DNA of 64,000 nucleotides. Source: Arthrobacter jiangjiafuii. Lineage in GTDB: Bacteria; Actinomycetota; Actinomycetes; Actinomycetales; Micrococcaceae. The stretch lies in the NCBI RefSeq assembly GCF_018622995.1, contig NZ_CP076022.1, positions 558,001 through 622,000 on the forward strand, read 5' to 3'. The position numbers and the translations under genes are program-made. The notes under the pieces were generated by a model, which was not told the DNA's origin, did not search any database, and saw only the letters and a program-made list of their open reading frames with translations. Positions 53,262 to 62,510 of the stretch are shown here, piece by piece; the stretch's first letter is position 1, and the number at the start of each line of letters is the position of its first letter.

Positions 53262-54971
53262 TTATACCTGGGCCGCGGCGCCGGTGTCGGACGCAACCTC
53301 TGCCGCGGCCGGCGTCGTCAGCCGGGTGAGGTAGTCGATGGCGCCGCTGAGGTCGGTTCCCTCGGAGCGGAACCCGATGTAACCGTCCGGGCGGACCAGC
53401 AGCAGCTCGGGCCGCCGGACGCTGAGCCCCAGCCGGTCGAAGGCCAGGCCGCTGACGTCCTGGATCTCGTTGGTGCTGGGTGCGGCCAGCCGGCTGCCCA
53501 CATTCAACCGCCGCACGCTCAGCCACGGCGCAAGCCGGCCCAGGGCGTTGTGAAGCTGGAGCTGGGTGTCTGCGGGCCATCCCGGACCGCAGAGCAGGAT
53601 TTGGAAGCCGGGGGTGGCCAGCAGCTCCTGCAGGCGGATTTCCCGCCCGTCCTCCCGGACCACCGCATCGGGCAGCCGGTCACCGGCTTTCGGTCCGGCG
53701 CTGAGGAAGGCCGGCAGCCGGCTGTCTCCGGTGGCCACCATGCCGGACTTGCGGTACTGGATGTCAAGCTGCGACACAGCGCGGAACAGGCGGGTGCGCA
53801 GGGCCTTCGATCCGGAAGCCTTGGGCGCCAGCGCCGGCAGCAGTTTGGTACGCGGGAGCTTGAACAGGCCGCTGTGGCTGGAGGCGAGCTTGAAGAGGCG
53901 GTCGGTGAAGGCCAGGACCTCGCGGCCCACCGGCCGGCGTTCGGCGTCGTAACTGTCCACCAGTTCCTCGGAGGCCAGTCCGCGGGCCCCCAGGGCCAGT
54001 TTCCAGCCCAGGTTCAGGGCGTCTTGGATGCCGGTATTCATGCCTTGGGCAGCCACGGGGGAGTGGACGTGCGCGGCATCTCCGGCCAGGAATACGGAGC
54101 CGTTCTGGAAGTACTCGGCAATCTGGTGCGAGAGCTTGAAGGAACTGGTCCACTGCGGATCGTGCAGCTTGACGGTCCCGCCGGTGAATCGGTCGGCTAT
54201 GCCCTGCAGTGATTCCAGCGTCACTGCCGACTGGTCACCGCGCTCCTTCATGCCAATCATCCGCCAGGCTGCCGGGCTACCCAGCGGGAAAAGCAGAAGG
54301 AAGCCGTCATCGTTGAGGTAGGAGTGGACCACGCCCGGCTCCACGCCGTCGGCCTCCAGGTCGGCGAGCACGTAGCTGCCGGGGTAGTCGCTGCCGCGCC
54401 AGTCCATGCCCGCCTTGGAACGGACCGTGCTGTGCGCGCCGTCGGCGCCAACCACGTAGCGGGCCCTGACCCGGTCGATGCCGCGGTCCATGCGCAGGAC
54501 CTTGGCCTCAACTCCGGCGAAGGGATCCTCCGGGTCCAGCCGCTCCAGCTCCTGGAGTTCGACGCCGCGCTCCACGCGGATCCCCCGACCCCCCAGATAG
54601 GAGACCAGTGCCTGTTCGGTCCGGGCCTGGGAGAGGAAAAGCAGGTGTGGAAATTCCGAGTCCTCGATGCCCGTGTCGGACAGGTCCACCGGGATGGTCT
54701 GCTCGGGCAGGTGCAGCTGGAGGGCGCGGGCCGGGCGGCCTGCGCCGGACAGCTCGGTGCTGATGCCGAACGGACGGAGCGCTTCCAGGGTCCGCGGCTG
54801 AAGAGCCAGCGCGCGGGACTCCGCCGGTCGCTGCAGCTGCCGGTCGATGATGCGGAAACTGGTGCCAAAACTGGCCAGCTGGGCCGCCAGGGCCAGCCCT
54901 GTGGGCCCTGCCCCCACGATCAGGACATCGACGTCGTAGTTACTGTCCGCACTGTGCTGTTGAGCCGCCAT
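53262..54971 (-). CDS. FAD-dependent aromatic monooxygenase (PheA/TfdB-type)
   Basis: This protein of ~569 residues has an N-terminal Rossmann FAD motif (VLIVGAGPTGLALAAQL), the DG motif (YVVGADGAHSTVRSKAGM) and the GD motif (FLAGDAAHVHSPVAAQGMNTGIQDALNLGWKLA). The C-terminal thioredoxin-like domain (~400-560, DGREIRLQELLATPGFQILLCGPGW) is typical of phenol and resorcinol hydroxylases. It probably hydroxylates an aromatic or polyketide-like substrate using NAD(P)H. ATG 54971 is preferred over GTG 54977. It is divergent from agmatinase. Confidence 0.9.
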   Translation of the reverse strand: MAAQQHSADSNYDVDVLIVGAGPTGLALAAQLASFGTSFRIIDRQLQRPAESRALALQPRTLEALRPFGISTELSGAGRPARALQLHLPEQTIPVDLSDTGIEDSEFPHLLFLSQARTEQALVSYLGGRGIRVERGVELQELERLDPEDPFAGVEAKVLRMDRGIDRVRARYVVGADGAHSTVRSKAGMDWRGSDYPGSYVLADLEADGVEPGVVHSYLNDDGFLLLFPLGSPAAWRMIGMKERGDQSAVTLESLQGIADRFTGGTVKLHDPQWTSSFKLSHQIAEYFQNGSVFLAGDAAHVHSPVAAQGMNTGIQDALNLGWKLALGARGLASEELVDSYDAERRPVGREVLAFTDRLFKLASSHSGLFKLPRTKLLPALAPKASGSKALRTRLFRAVSQLDIQYRKSGMVATGDSRLPAFLSAGPKAGDRLPDAVVREDGREIRLQELLATPGFQILLCGPGWPADTQLQLHNALGRLAPWLSVRRLNVGSRLAAPSTNEIQDVSGLAFDRLGLSVRRPELLLVRPDGYIGFRSEGTDLSGAIDYLTRLTTPAAAEVASDTGAAAQV

Positions 54972-55015
54972 AGACACAGCCTAGTCTTGACGTGAACCCT
55001 ACTTCCACTTTAGCC

Positions 55016-55032
55016 TCAAGGGAAACACTTGA
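55016..55032. promoter_or_regulatory. Candidate operator between monooxygenase and agmatinase
   Basis: TCAAG, seven bases, CTTGA form an inverted repeat (outer positions largely symmetric) in the divergent promoter region, 45 bases from the monooxygenase start and 105 from agmatinase. It could be the XRE-cupin binding site. Inference. Confidence 0.45.
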
Positions 55033-55136
55033 TGCCTATTTGTCAACGCGCTCGCTGGATCGTCCCTGTGGCGTTTCACGGCGCTTTTGCGGGCTTCGGC
55101 CGGTAACCGGCGGGGCCGGAAACTGGAGACACCAGC

Positions 55137-56105
55137 ATGCAGAACCCGCCGCGGATCACCGCCAACGGCAACCTGGGACCCATCAACGCCGCACTGGTAC
55201 CCCGGTATGCCGGCCCGGCGACCTACGCCCGGCTGCCCCGGCTGGATGAGGTGGCGCGTGCCGATGTGGCAGTGGTGGGCGTGCCCTTCGATACCGGCGT
55301 CTCGTTCCGTCCCGGCGCCCGTTTCGGCGCCAACCATGTCCGCGAGGCCTCCCGGCTGCTCCGGCCCTACAACCCGGCGCAGGACACCTCTCCGTTCGAG
55401 AACCTGCAGGTGGCCGACGCCGGCGACATGGCAGTGAACCCCTTCAACATCAACGAAGCCATCGAAACCATCCAGGCCAACGCACTGGACCTGACCGAGG
55501 GCGGCACCAAGCTGCTCACCCTCGGCGGGGACCACACCATCGCGCTGCCGCTGCTGCGTGCAGCCTCCGAGCGTGCCGGACAGCCCGTGGCCATGCTCCA
55601 CTTTGATGCCCACCTGGATACCTGGGACAGCTACTTCGGCGCCGAATACACCCACGGCACCCCGTTCCGTCGGGCGGTGGAGGAAGGGATCCTGGATACC
55701 GAGGCCATCTCCCACGTCGGTACCCGCGGTCCGCTCTACGGGAAGCGCGACCTGGAGGATGACCGGCGCTTCGGCTTCGGCATCGTCACCTCCTCGGATG
55801 TCTTCCGCCAGGGCGTGGACGAGGTGGTCGCGAAGCTCCGGGACCGGATCGGCAACCGGCCGCTGTATATCTCGGTCGATATCGACGTCCTGGACCCGGC
55901 CCACGCCCCCGGAACCGGCACCCCCGAGGCCGGCGGCATGACCAGCCGCGAACTGCTGGAAATCCTGCGCGGCATGCGGGGCCTGAACCTGGTGGGGGCC
56001 GACGTCGTCGAGGTCGCCCCGGCCTACGACCACGCGGACATTACCGCCGTCGCCGCCTCCCACGTCGCCTACGATCTCATCACCCTGATGGGGTTGGGGG
56101 AGTGA
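55137..56105 (+). CDS. speB: Agmatinase/ureohydrolase family protein
   Basis: This 322-residue manganese enzyme hydrolyses agmatine or a related guanidino compound to urea and an amine. All metal ligands are visible: His133 (GGDHTIALP), Asp157/His159/Asp161 ([10 protein letters not shown]) and Asp248/Asp250 ([19 protein letters not shown]). The substrate might instead be guanidinobutyrate or guanidinopropionate, which family members also use; motifs do not decide. Its stop overlaps the next start by four bases, so the downstream ThDP enzyme is co-translated. Confidence 0.9.
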   Translation: MQNPPRITANGNLGPINAALVPRYAGPATYARLPRLDEVARADVAVVGVPFDTGVSFRPGARFGANHVREASRLLRPYNPAQDTSPFENLQVADAGDMAVNPFNINEAIETIQANALDLTEGGTKLLTLGGDHTIALPLLRAASERAGQPVAMLHFDAHLDTWDSYFGAEYTHGTPFRRAVEEGILDTEAISHVGTRGPLYGKRDLEDDRRFGFGIVTSSDVFRQGVDEVVAKLRDRIGNRPLYISVDIDVLDPAHAPGTGTPEAGGMTSRELLEILRGMRGLNLVGADVVEVAPAYDHADITAVAASHVAYDLITLMGLGE

Positions 56106-57865
56106 GCGTCCCCGTGGAGCAGGACGGGCATGCCGCCGGAACGCCGGTACACAATGTCCGGGATGAGGAAACGGTTACGGCGGTCATGCCCGAGGCCGGA
56201 AGCGCCGTGCGCAACGGCGGGGACCTGGTGGTTGAAACGCTGTCCGCCCTCGGTGCCACCACTGTCTTCGGCATCCCCGGGCAGCATGCCCTCGGCCTCT
56301 TTGATGCCCTGACCCGCTCGGACCTGCGGTTTGTGTCCTCCCGGGTGGAAAACAACTCGGCTTTTGCCGCCGACGGCTTCTCCCGCGCCACCGGCCAGGT
56401 GGGCGTGCTCTTCCTCTCCACCGGTCCCGGCGCGCTCACCGCCCTCTCCGGGCTGCAGGAGGCCTATGCCACGGGCGTGCCGATGGTGGTGGTTGCCAGC
56501 CAGATCCCGATCGAGGGGCTCGGCGCACGCCGCCGCGGCATGCTGCACCAGCTTGATGACCAGAAGGCTTCGGCGGCGAACGTCACCAAGAGCCAGCGGC
56601 TGATCCAGCATGCCTCCGGTATTCCGTCCGCGATCCAGGACGCCTGGACCGAGGCCATCTCATCCCCCATGGGGCCGGTCTGGCTGGAAATACCGCAGAA
56701 TGTCCTGCTGAATCCGGTCATGGTCCCAGCGGTCGAAGATGCGCTGGCCGAGCCGTTCGACAATCCGCCCCGTACCGAGCTGGTGAAGGAAGCCGTCCGC
56801 TGGCTCTCCGCCGCCAAGCGGCCGGCCATTATTGCCGGCGGCGGCACCCGCCGCGGCCGCGGCGAGGCCGATCTGCTGGCCCTGGCCGAAAAGCTGCGCG
56901 CTCCAGTGATCTGCACGCCCGGCGGCAACGGTGCCTTCCCCTGGAACCACGAGCTCTCCCTGCAGGCCTGGATCGAGGACCGGTACACCACCGAGGTGCT
57001 CGAGGACGCCGATGTGCTGCTGGTGATCGGATCCTCGCTCGGTGAGGTCACCTCCAATTACTTCACCCTGGCGCCGCGCGGAAAGATCATCCAGATCGAC
57101 GCCGAGCCGCGGGTGCTCGAATCCAACCAGCCGGCCCTGGGCATCCGCGCCGATGCCGGGCAGGCGTTGTCCGCCCTGGACGCTGCGCTGGGGCAGGCCC
57201 TGGCTGACGCCGTGCGTGAAGGTTCCCCCCGCCAGCCTTCGGACTGGCACGGGCAGGCTCCGGAGCAGGTCGTCGCGCAGACGCTGCAGAAGGTCTCGGC
57301 GCGGCTGGACAGCCAGGACCTGGACATGGAGCGGCAGTTCATGGCCGATATCCGCGCTGCAGTCCCCGCGGGCATGCAGACGTACTGGGACATGACCATT
57401 TCCGCCTACTGGGCCTGGAGCTGCTGGGATGCAAAATCCGGGCAGTTCCATTCCGCCCAGGGCGCCGGCGGCCTTGGCTACGGCTATCCCGGCGCCATTG
57501 GCGGGGCAGTGGGCCTGGGGGAGCGGGTACTGGCGGTTTCCGGCGACGGATCAGCCATGTACTCCATCGCCGAACTGGCCACCGCCCGCCAGCATGACCT
57601 TCCGGTCACCTGGCTGATTGTCGACGACGGCGGTTACGGCATCCTCCGCGAATACATGGTGGAGGCCTTCGGCAAGGCCACTGCCACCGAGCTCGCCGGA
57701 CCGGATTTCGTGAAGCTGGCCGAGTCCTTCGGCGTTCCGGCGCGCCGCACTGCGCCCGACGGCGTGCGGCAGGCCTTGGTGGAATCCCTGGCGGCCGAGG
57801 GTCCCAACGTGGTTGTGGTCGAGGCCCGGATCGGCCTGTTCGCGCCGACCCATCTGGCACCCTGA
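56102..57865 (+). CDS. Thiamine diphosphate-dependent enzyme (acetolactate synthase-like)
   Basis: This 587-residue protein has the three ThDP-enzyme domains: pyrimidine-binding (catalytic Glu83 in [15 protein letters not shown]), central ([21 protein letters not shown]) and pyrophosphate-binding ([35 protein letters not shown]). The motif begins GDGS and ends DDGGYG rather than the usual N-x-x-Y-G. It is probably cytosolic and acts on a 2-oxo acid such as one from guanidino amino acid breakdown. GTG 56102 overlaps the agmatinase stop by four bases, strong evidence of a shared pathway. Reaction is not established. Confidence 0.88.
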   Translation: MSVPVEQDGHAAGTPVHNVRDEETVTAVMPEAGSAVRNGGDLVVETLSALGATTVFGIPGQHALGLFDALTRSDLRFVSSRVENNSAFAADGFSRATGQVGVLFLSTGPGALTALSGLQEAYATGVPMVVVASQIPIEGLGARRRGMLHQLDDQKASAANVTKSQRLIQHASGIPSAIQDAWTEAISSPMGPVWLEIPQNVLLNPVMVPAVEDALAEPFDNPPRTELVKEAVRWLSAAKRPAIIAGGGTRRGRGEADLLALAEKLRAPVICTPGGNGAFPWNHELSLQAWIEDRYTTEVLEDADVLLVIGSSLGEVTSNYFTLAPRGKIIQIDAEPRVLESNQPALGIRADAGQALSALDAALGQALADAVREGSPRQPSDWHGQAPEQVVAQTLQKVSARLDSQDLDMERQFMADIRAAVPAGMQTYWDMTISAYWAWSCWDAKSGQFHSAQGAGGLGYGYPGAIGGAVGLGERVLAVSGDGSAMYSIAELATARQHDLPVTWLIVDDGGYGILREYMVEAFGKATATELAGPDFVKLAESFGVPARRTAPDGVRQALVESLAAEGPNVVVVEARIGLFAPTHLAP

Positions 57866-57896
57866 GGGTCCGTTACCACTGCCGGCTTGATTGTCC

Positions 57897-58096
57897 CGAA
57901 GGGGCATGACCTCCACACTGAGCGCCATCTGCGCGTCGAACGTTGAGGTCATGCCCCTTCGCTGCGTCCAGTGTCGGGGCCGTGCCGTTTCTGCGCATCC
58001 AGTGTCGGGGCCGTGCCGTTGTCGGGGCGGCCAAGCGGCGTGATCTCTACTCTCGACGGCGGCGTCGGGCGTGATCTCCACACTCGACCCGGGCAT
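57897..58096. repeat. Intergenic repeat cluster (palindrome and diverged tandem units)
   Basis: In the 335-base gap between the ThDP enzyme and MarR, a 17-base arm (CGAAGGGGCATGACCTC, 57897-57913) pairs perfectly with 57945-57961. A 23-base sequence beginning TCCAGTGTCGGGG occurs at 57967-57989 and 57998-58020, period 31. Two further TGATCTC-type units lie at ~58040 and ~58069. No gene is seen. It resembles dispersed actinobacterial intergenic repeats, but the family is not recognised. Confidence 0.75.
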
Positions 58097-58130
58097 CGAT
58101 CCGTCCGCACAACTTCTCCGGGACAGTTAG

Positions 58131-58171
58131 TTGACTGAGGCAAATAAGAGTCTTATTGTTGCCTGAGGCAA
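58131..58171. promoter_or_regulatory. MarR operator region: two repeats flanking a palindrome
   Basis: TTGACTGAGGCAA (58131-58143) and TTGCCTGAGGCAA (58159-58171) differ at one base and are 28 bases apart. Between them AATAAGAGTCTTATT (58143-58157) is a palindrome with seven-base arms. The cluster lies just upstream of the MarR start and likely binds it for autoregulation. Confidence 0.75.
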
Positions 58172-58200
58172 ACAACCAACCGGTTTCAGACAGGTGTTCC

Positions 58201-58695
58201 GTGGCAGTAAACCAGCAGACCGCTGAAGAATTGATCGACCTCGTATTCCGGCTGCAGCGGGAGCTGCGCTGCGTCGCCCAGCGCAGCAGCGACCCGCGCG
58301 GGCCGGGCACGGCGCTGCAGGCAGTCATGCGCATGATCGGCGAAGAGACCGAGCTGCGCGCTACCGAACTGGCAGCCAAGCTGGGCATCGGCGCAGCCGG
58401 ACTGAGCCGGCACATCTCTGAGCTGGTCGAGCTCGGTTACGTCCTGCGCCGGCCCCATCCCGATGACGGCCGCGCCTACCTGATCAGTCTCACTCCGGCC
58501 GGAGCCCAGGCCGTTGCAGAAGAAATGCAGCGCCGCTCCACGTTGCTGAAGCAGATGCTGGGGGACTGGACCGAGGACGAAGCCGCCGCCGCCAGCCACT
58601 CCCTGGGCAAGCTCACCGAAACGCTGTACCACTCAATCCGCGCTATGAAGCCGGGCACCACTCAGATGCCCATCCCGGCAGGAGACCATAACTAA
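58201..58695 (+). CDS. MarR-family regulator of an efflux operon
   Basis: This 164-residue regulator has the winged-helix core ETELRATELAAKLGIGAAGLSRHISELVELGYVLRRPHPDDGRAYLISLT with a conserved D-x-R wing. GTG 58201 is chosen because the alternative TTG 58156 lies inside the candidate operator and adds non-family residues. An AGG lies about seven bases upstream. Its TAA is immediately followed by the GTG of a DHA2 transporter, so it probably represses its own operon until an inducer binds. Confidence 0.9.
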   Translation: MAVNQQTAEELIDLVFRLQRELRCVAQRSSDPRGPGTALQAVMRMIGEETELRATELAAKLGIGAAGLSRHISELVELGYVLRRPHPDDGRAYLISLTPAGAQAVAEEMQRRSTLLKQMLGDWTEDEAAAASHSLGKLTETLYHSIRAMKPGTTQMPIPAGDHN

Positions 58696-60468
58696 GTGAC
58701 AGAACTTCAACGGGCTAACAGCCCAAAGACCTCCGGAAAAAAGACGGTCGCCCGCCGGAACGGCAAGCCGGCCCGCCCGGATCACATCCCCGGCGAGATG
58801 AGCCACCGCCAGATCCTGCAGGCCCTGACCGGCCTGCTCGCCGCGCTGTTCACGGCCATGCTGAGCACCACCATCGTGGCCAACGCGCTGCCCACCATCA
58901 TGGCCGACCTGCACGGCACGCAGACCGACTTCGCCTGGGTGGTGACCGCGGCACTGTTGGCCAACGCAGTCTCCACTCCCATTTGGGGCAAGCTCGCAGA
59001 CCTGTTCAGCAAGAAACTCCTGGTCCAGCTGAGCATCATCGTCTTCGTGCTCGGCTCCGTGCTGGCCGGCCTGGCGGAGAACATGCCGGTGCTGCTCACC
59101 GCACGCGTGATCCAGGGCCTGGGCATGGGCGGACTGACCGCCCTGGTCCAGGCCGTCATCGGCTCCATCATTCCGCCGCGTGAACGCGGCCGGTACTCCG
59201 GCTACATGGGTGCGGTGATGGCCGTGGCCACCGCCGGCGGCCCGCTGCTGGGCGGCTTCATCGTGGACAGCCCGCTGGGCTGGCGCTGGACCTTCTTCCT
59301 CTGCGTGCCCCTGGCCGTGGTGGCGCTGTTCCTGCTCCAGGTCACCCTGCGCCTGCCGCACACCCGCCGCAAGGTCAGCATCGACTGGCTGGGCTCGATC
59401 CTGCTCACCGCCGGTGTTTCCCTGCTCCTGATCTGGGTCTCCTTTGCCGGCAAGGACGGCTACTACGACTGGCTGTCCTGGCAGACCGCCGCCATGGTCG
59501 GCACCAGCCTTGTCCTGCTGGCGCTGCTCGTCTTCGTGGAATCCAAAGTCAGCGAGCCCATCATTCCGCTGAAGATCATCCGCGAACGCACCACCGCCCT
59601 CTCCATCGTGGCCTCGGTAGCCGTTGGCATCGCCATGTTCGGGTCCACCACCTTCCTGGGCCAGTACTTCCAGATCGCCCGCGGATTCAGCCCCACCGAG
59701 GCCGGACTGCTGATGCTCCCGATGATCGCCGGGAACCTGATGGGATCCGTCGGCTCGGGACAGCTGATCAGCCGGTTCGGCAAATGGAAGCGGTTCCTCA
59801 TCGCCGGCACCATCATGGTGATAGCCGGCACCGGCCTGGCGGGCAGCATGGACCACGAAACGGACATGCTCCTGGTCAGCCTCTACATCTTCGTGCTCGG
59901 CCTGGGCATGGGCCTGCTCATGCAGAACCTCGTCCTGGCGGTCCAGAACACGGTGAAGGTTTCCCAGGTCGGCTCGGCCAGCGCCTCGATCGCCTTCTTC
60001 CGCACCGTTGGCGGTGCCGTGGGCGTGTCGGTCCTGGGTGCCGTGATGTCCAGTTCCGTCAGCAGCCGTGCCGCCGACGGCCTGCGGGCCGCCAACATTC
60101 CGGTGTCCGACGGCGGAGCCGGGGATTCGCTGGACATCGGCAGCCTGCCGCCCGCCATCCAGGGAATTTTCCGGGCGGCCTACGGCGACGCGACGGCCAC
60201 GATCTTCCAGATCTCGGCCGTGGTCTCCGTAGTAGCGCTGATCGCGGTGCTCTTTATCAAGGAGCAGGTGCTGCGCCGCACGCTCGATATCCAGCCCACG
60301 CCCCCAGCCCCAACCCCGGCGCAACCGGGCATGACCGGCGCATCCGAGCTGATGCACTCCGGCGCCGGGCCGACCGTTCCGGGCGAATCCCGGTCCGCGC
60401 CGGAGTCCGCAGGCAATGCCGGACCCACGAGCTCCGGCCGCACAGCCGACGGCGGGCCAACCGCCTAG
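58696..60468 (+). CDS. DHA2-family (EmrB/QacA) multidrug MFS transporter
   Basis: This 590-residue permease with about 14 helices begins with a basic N-terminus, then QILQALTGLLAALFTAMLSTTIVANALPTIMADL, the motif-C region RVIQGLGMGGLTALVQAVIGSIIPPRERGRYSG and IDWLGSILLTAGVSLLLIWVSF. The C-terminal ~65 residues are Pro/Ala/Ser-rich. It exports drugs or toxic metabolites by proton antiport. It starts at GTG 58696 directly after the MarR stop, so they form one operon. The substrate is unknown. Confidence 0.93.
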   Translation: MTELQRANSPKTSGKKTVARRNGKPARPDHIPGEMSHRQILQALTGLLAALFTAMLSTTIVANALPTIMADLHGTQTDFAWVVTAALLANAVSTPIWGKLADLFSKKLLVQLSIIVFVLGSVLAGLAENMPVLLTARVIQGLGMGGLTALVQAVIGSIIPPRERGRYSGYMGAVMAVATAGGPLLGGFIVDSPLGWRWTFFLCVPLAVVALFLLQVTLRLPHTRRKVSIDWLGSILLTAGVSLLLIWVSFAGKDGYYDWLSWQTAAMVGTSLVLLALLVFVESKVSEPIIPLKIIRERTTALSIVASVAVGIAMFGSTTFLGQYFQIARGFSPTEAGLLMLPMIAGNLMGSVGSGQLISRFGKWKRFLIAGTIMVIAGTGLAGSMDHETDMLLVSLYIFVLGLGMGLLMQNLVLAVQNTVKVSQVGSASASIAFFRTVGGAVGVSVLGAVMSSSVSSRAADGLRAANIPVSDGGAGDSLDIGSLPPAIQGIFRAAYGDATATIFQISAVVSVVALIAVLFIKEQVLRRTLDIQPTPPAPTPAQPGMTGASELMHSGAGPTVPGESRSAPESAGNAGPTSSGRTADGGPTA

Positions 60469-60522
60469 TTCCTCACCGGCTAGTTCCGGCTCCGGCCAAC
60501 CGGCTAGCTCCTGCACCGGCAG

Positions 60523-61740
60523 TCACTGCATGGTGAAGCGGCGCGCCACCAGATGCCCTGCGGCAGGGAGTCGGAACACCCGGGCCAGACCGGCGTTGCG
60601 CGCCGCCAGCACCGGTCCGGGCAGCGGCCGCCCCAGCGCCATGTTCAGCTGCGCCTGCCGGGACGCGACGACGGCGGCCCGGCGCCGGTCGCGGCCGAAG
60701 CCCGCCAAGAGCGCACCGACGTCGTTCCCGCGCAGCGACGCGGAGATGATCGGAGCCAGTGCAGCGGCATCGAGCCAGCCAAGGTTCATCCCCTGCCCGC
60801 CGATCGGACTCACCTCATGGGCGGCGTCGCCAATCAGCACCGTCCGCCCGTGCACGAGCTTCCGGGCCAGCCCGGTCCGCACCGAAAAAGCGCTGAGCAT
60901 GGTGTTGGATTCGGGGTCGGGCCGGATACCGGTGCGGCTGGCGACGATCCGGGACAGGTCCGCGGCCGTGGCCCCGGCTTCCAGGGTGTCGGTATGCGCC
61001 ACCCAGCGCCGGATGCCTCTCGGGAGGGGGAAGGACTCCACGATCCCGCCGGATTCCAGATAGAGCACTGCCACGGGACCGTCTCCGGTCTGATCCGCGA
61101 AGTCGCCCATGAGATAGGTATCGGGGAGGGTGCGGGTCCGGCAGGGCACGCCCAGCGCCGCCCGGAGTCCGGAGCGGGCGCCGTCCGCCGCCACGAGGAT
61201 GCGGGCGGACACCGAAAAGTCCTGCGATTCGGGACCTGCCGTGCCACGGGTGCCGTCGGTGCCCGGAAGGAAGCTGCCGCGCAGGCGAACCCGGCCGGCG
61301 TCGTCGTGCACGCCCGTAACCTGGGCCCCGCGGACCAGGGCGTGCGGATCCAGGGCCCGCAGCCGGGTCTCGAGCAGCGCCTCGGTCCGTAGCTGCGGCA
61401 GCGTCAGCACGTAGGGGAAACGGGCGGAGGCAGCGGCGAAGTCGACGGCGGCCACCGGAGAGCCGCCGCTGCGGGCCTCGCCGCGGCGGATCTGCACCCC
61501 TTCACGGCTCATTGTCCCGGCCACTCCCGCGGCGGCAAGCGCTTCCAGTGCCGGCGGATGGATTCCGATCGCCCGGGAATGCTCCGACCGCGTCAGCCGC
61601 TGTTCCAAGACCTGCACGCTGATCCCGGCCTGCGCCAGCAGGACCGCCAGATAGATTCCCACCGGCCCGCCCCCCACAACCGCTACGTCGGTGGCAGGCC
61701 GGGGGACGACGGCGGTGCCGGCCTGGGGCTGCGCCGTCAC
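60523..61740 (-). CDS. FAD-dependent hydroxylase of the type III PKS operon (SrsC-like)
   Basis: This flavoprotein monooxygenase has the Rossmann motif VAVVGGGPVGIYLAVLL, the DG motif VAADGARSGLRAAL and the GD motif VLIGDAAHEVSPIGGQGMNLGWLDAAALAP, as in UbiH-type hydroxylases. GTG 61740 is preferred (405 residues) because it overlaps the methyltransferase TGA as GTGA; the frame opens further to GTG 61806 within the preceding gene. It is third in a polyketide operon and probably hydroxylates the aromatic polyketide, as SrsC hydroxylates alkylresorcinol in Streptomyces. Substrate inferred. Confidence 0.88.
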   Translation of the reverse strand: MTAQPQAGTAVVPRPATDVAVVGGGPVGIYLAVLLAQAGISVQVLEQRLTRSEHSRAIGIHPPALEALAAAGVAGTMSREGVQIRRGEARSGGSPVAAVDFAAASARFPYVLTLPQLRTEALLETRLRALDPHALVRGAQVTGVHDDAGRVRLRGSFLPGTDGTRGTAGPESQDFSVSARILVAADGARSGLRAALGVPCRTRTLPDTYLMGDFADQTGDGPVAVLYLESGGIVESFPLPRGIRRWVAHTDTLEAGATAADLSRIVASRTGIRPDPESNTMLSAFSVRTGLARKLVHGRTVLIGDAAHEVSPIGGQGMNLGWLDAAALAPIISASLRGNDVGALLAGFGRDRRRAAVVASRQAQLNMALGRPLPGPVLAARNAGLARVFRLPAAGHLVARRFTMQ

Positions 61741-62510
61741 GGCGGTGTCCCGTCGGGGACGTGCAGCAGCAGGTTCTGCCACGGCCGGTGCCGTAGACAC
61801 TGCCACCCCGGCGGTGCCGCCGCTGCCAGTTCATCAGCCGTGTAGCTGCGCCGGATCGAGGTCAGGCCGTCCTGCCGGATGTAGCTGCCCGGGAAAAACG
61901 GCAGGGTACCGGCGGAAAACAGGCCATATCCCCACCGGCTGCGCTCAATATCGCTGTGCAGGCTCAGCCGGCCCGCCAACTGCTCGGAGTCCGCCAGCAG
62001 GGACCGGAACTGAGCATCGTCCAGGTGGTGCAGGACGTGGTTGGAGATCACCACGTCGTAGGTGCGGCCTTCGGTTACCAGCTCGCTGCTGAAAGCTCGG
62101 CGGAATTCCAGGCCGGGTACTGCCGGGCGCGAGGAGGCAAACGCGTGCGCCCGGTCATCCGGATCGATCCCCGTGACCTCGAGCCGAACACCGTCCCGGC
62201 GGGCCCAACGGGCCAGCATCCGGGGGACATCGCCGCCGCCGGAGCCGATGTCCAGCAGTGTGTTGATCCGTTCAGGCTCTAAGCGGGGACGCAGATAGCG
62301 GACGTAGTTGCGGCGCCATCCGGAGACCACCGTATTGATGAGCCAAAACTGCGCGTAGGTGCGGCGCAACTTTGCCGGGTCGCAGTCCGGCCGGTCCATT
62401 TCCTCCACGGCGTCCGGGTCGCGCTCCGCCAGGGACCGCAGCACGGGTGGGGTCAGCCGCCGGGCCAGCGGGCCCTGGCGCAGGGTGCCCACGGAGGAGC
62501 CGGTACTCAC
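61737..62510 (-). CDS. Class I methyltransferase of the type III PKS operon (SrsB-like)
   Basis: This 257-residue SAM-dependent methyltransferase has motif I LLDIGSGGGDVPRMLARWA, an acidic follow-on VTGIDPDDRA and the post-core motif VVISNHVLHHLDDAQFRSLLADSEQLAGRLSLHSDIER. The N-terminal ~60 residues are helical and basic. It overlaps the PKS stop by four bases (GTGA) and the hydroxylase start by four bases, so the three are translationally coupled. It probably O- or C-methylates the polyketide. No metal or SET motif suggests another role. Confidence 0.9.
   Translation of the reverse strand: MSTGSSVGTLRQGPLARRLTPPVLRSLAERDPDAVEEMDRPDCDPAKLRRTYAQFWLINTVVSGWRRNYVRYLRPRLEPERINTLLDIGSGGGDVPRMLARWARRDGVRLEVTGIDPDDRAHAFASSRPAVPGLEFRRAFSSELVTEGRTYDVVISNHVLHHLDDAQFRSLLADSEQLAGRLSLHSDIERSRWGYGLFSAGTLPFFPGSYIRQDGLTSIRRSYTADELAAAAPPGWQCLRHRPWQNLLLHVPDGTPP

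Noticed and set aside
57897-58020. Possible CRISPR array
   Set aside because: Only two near-identical 23-base copies with 8 bases between them and no further spacers or cas genes; it is a short tandem repeat.
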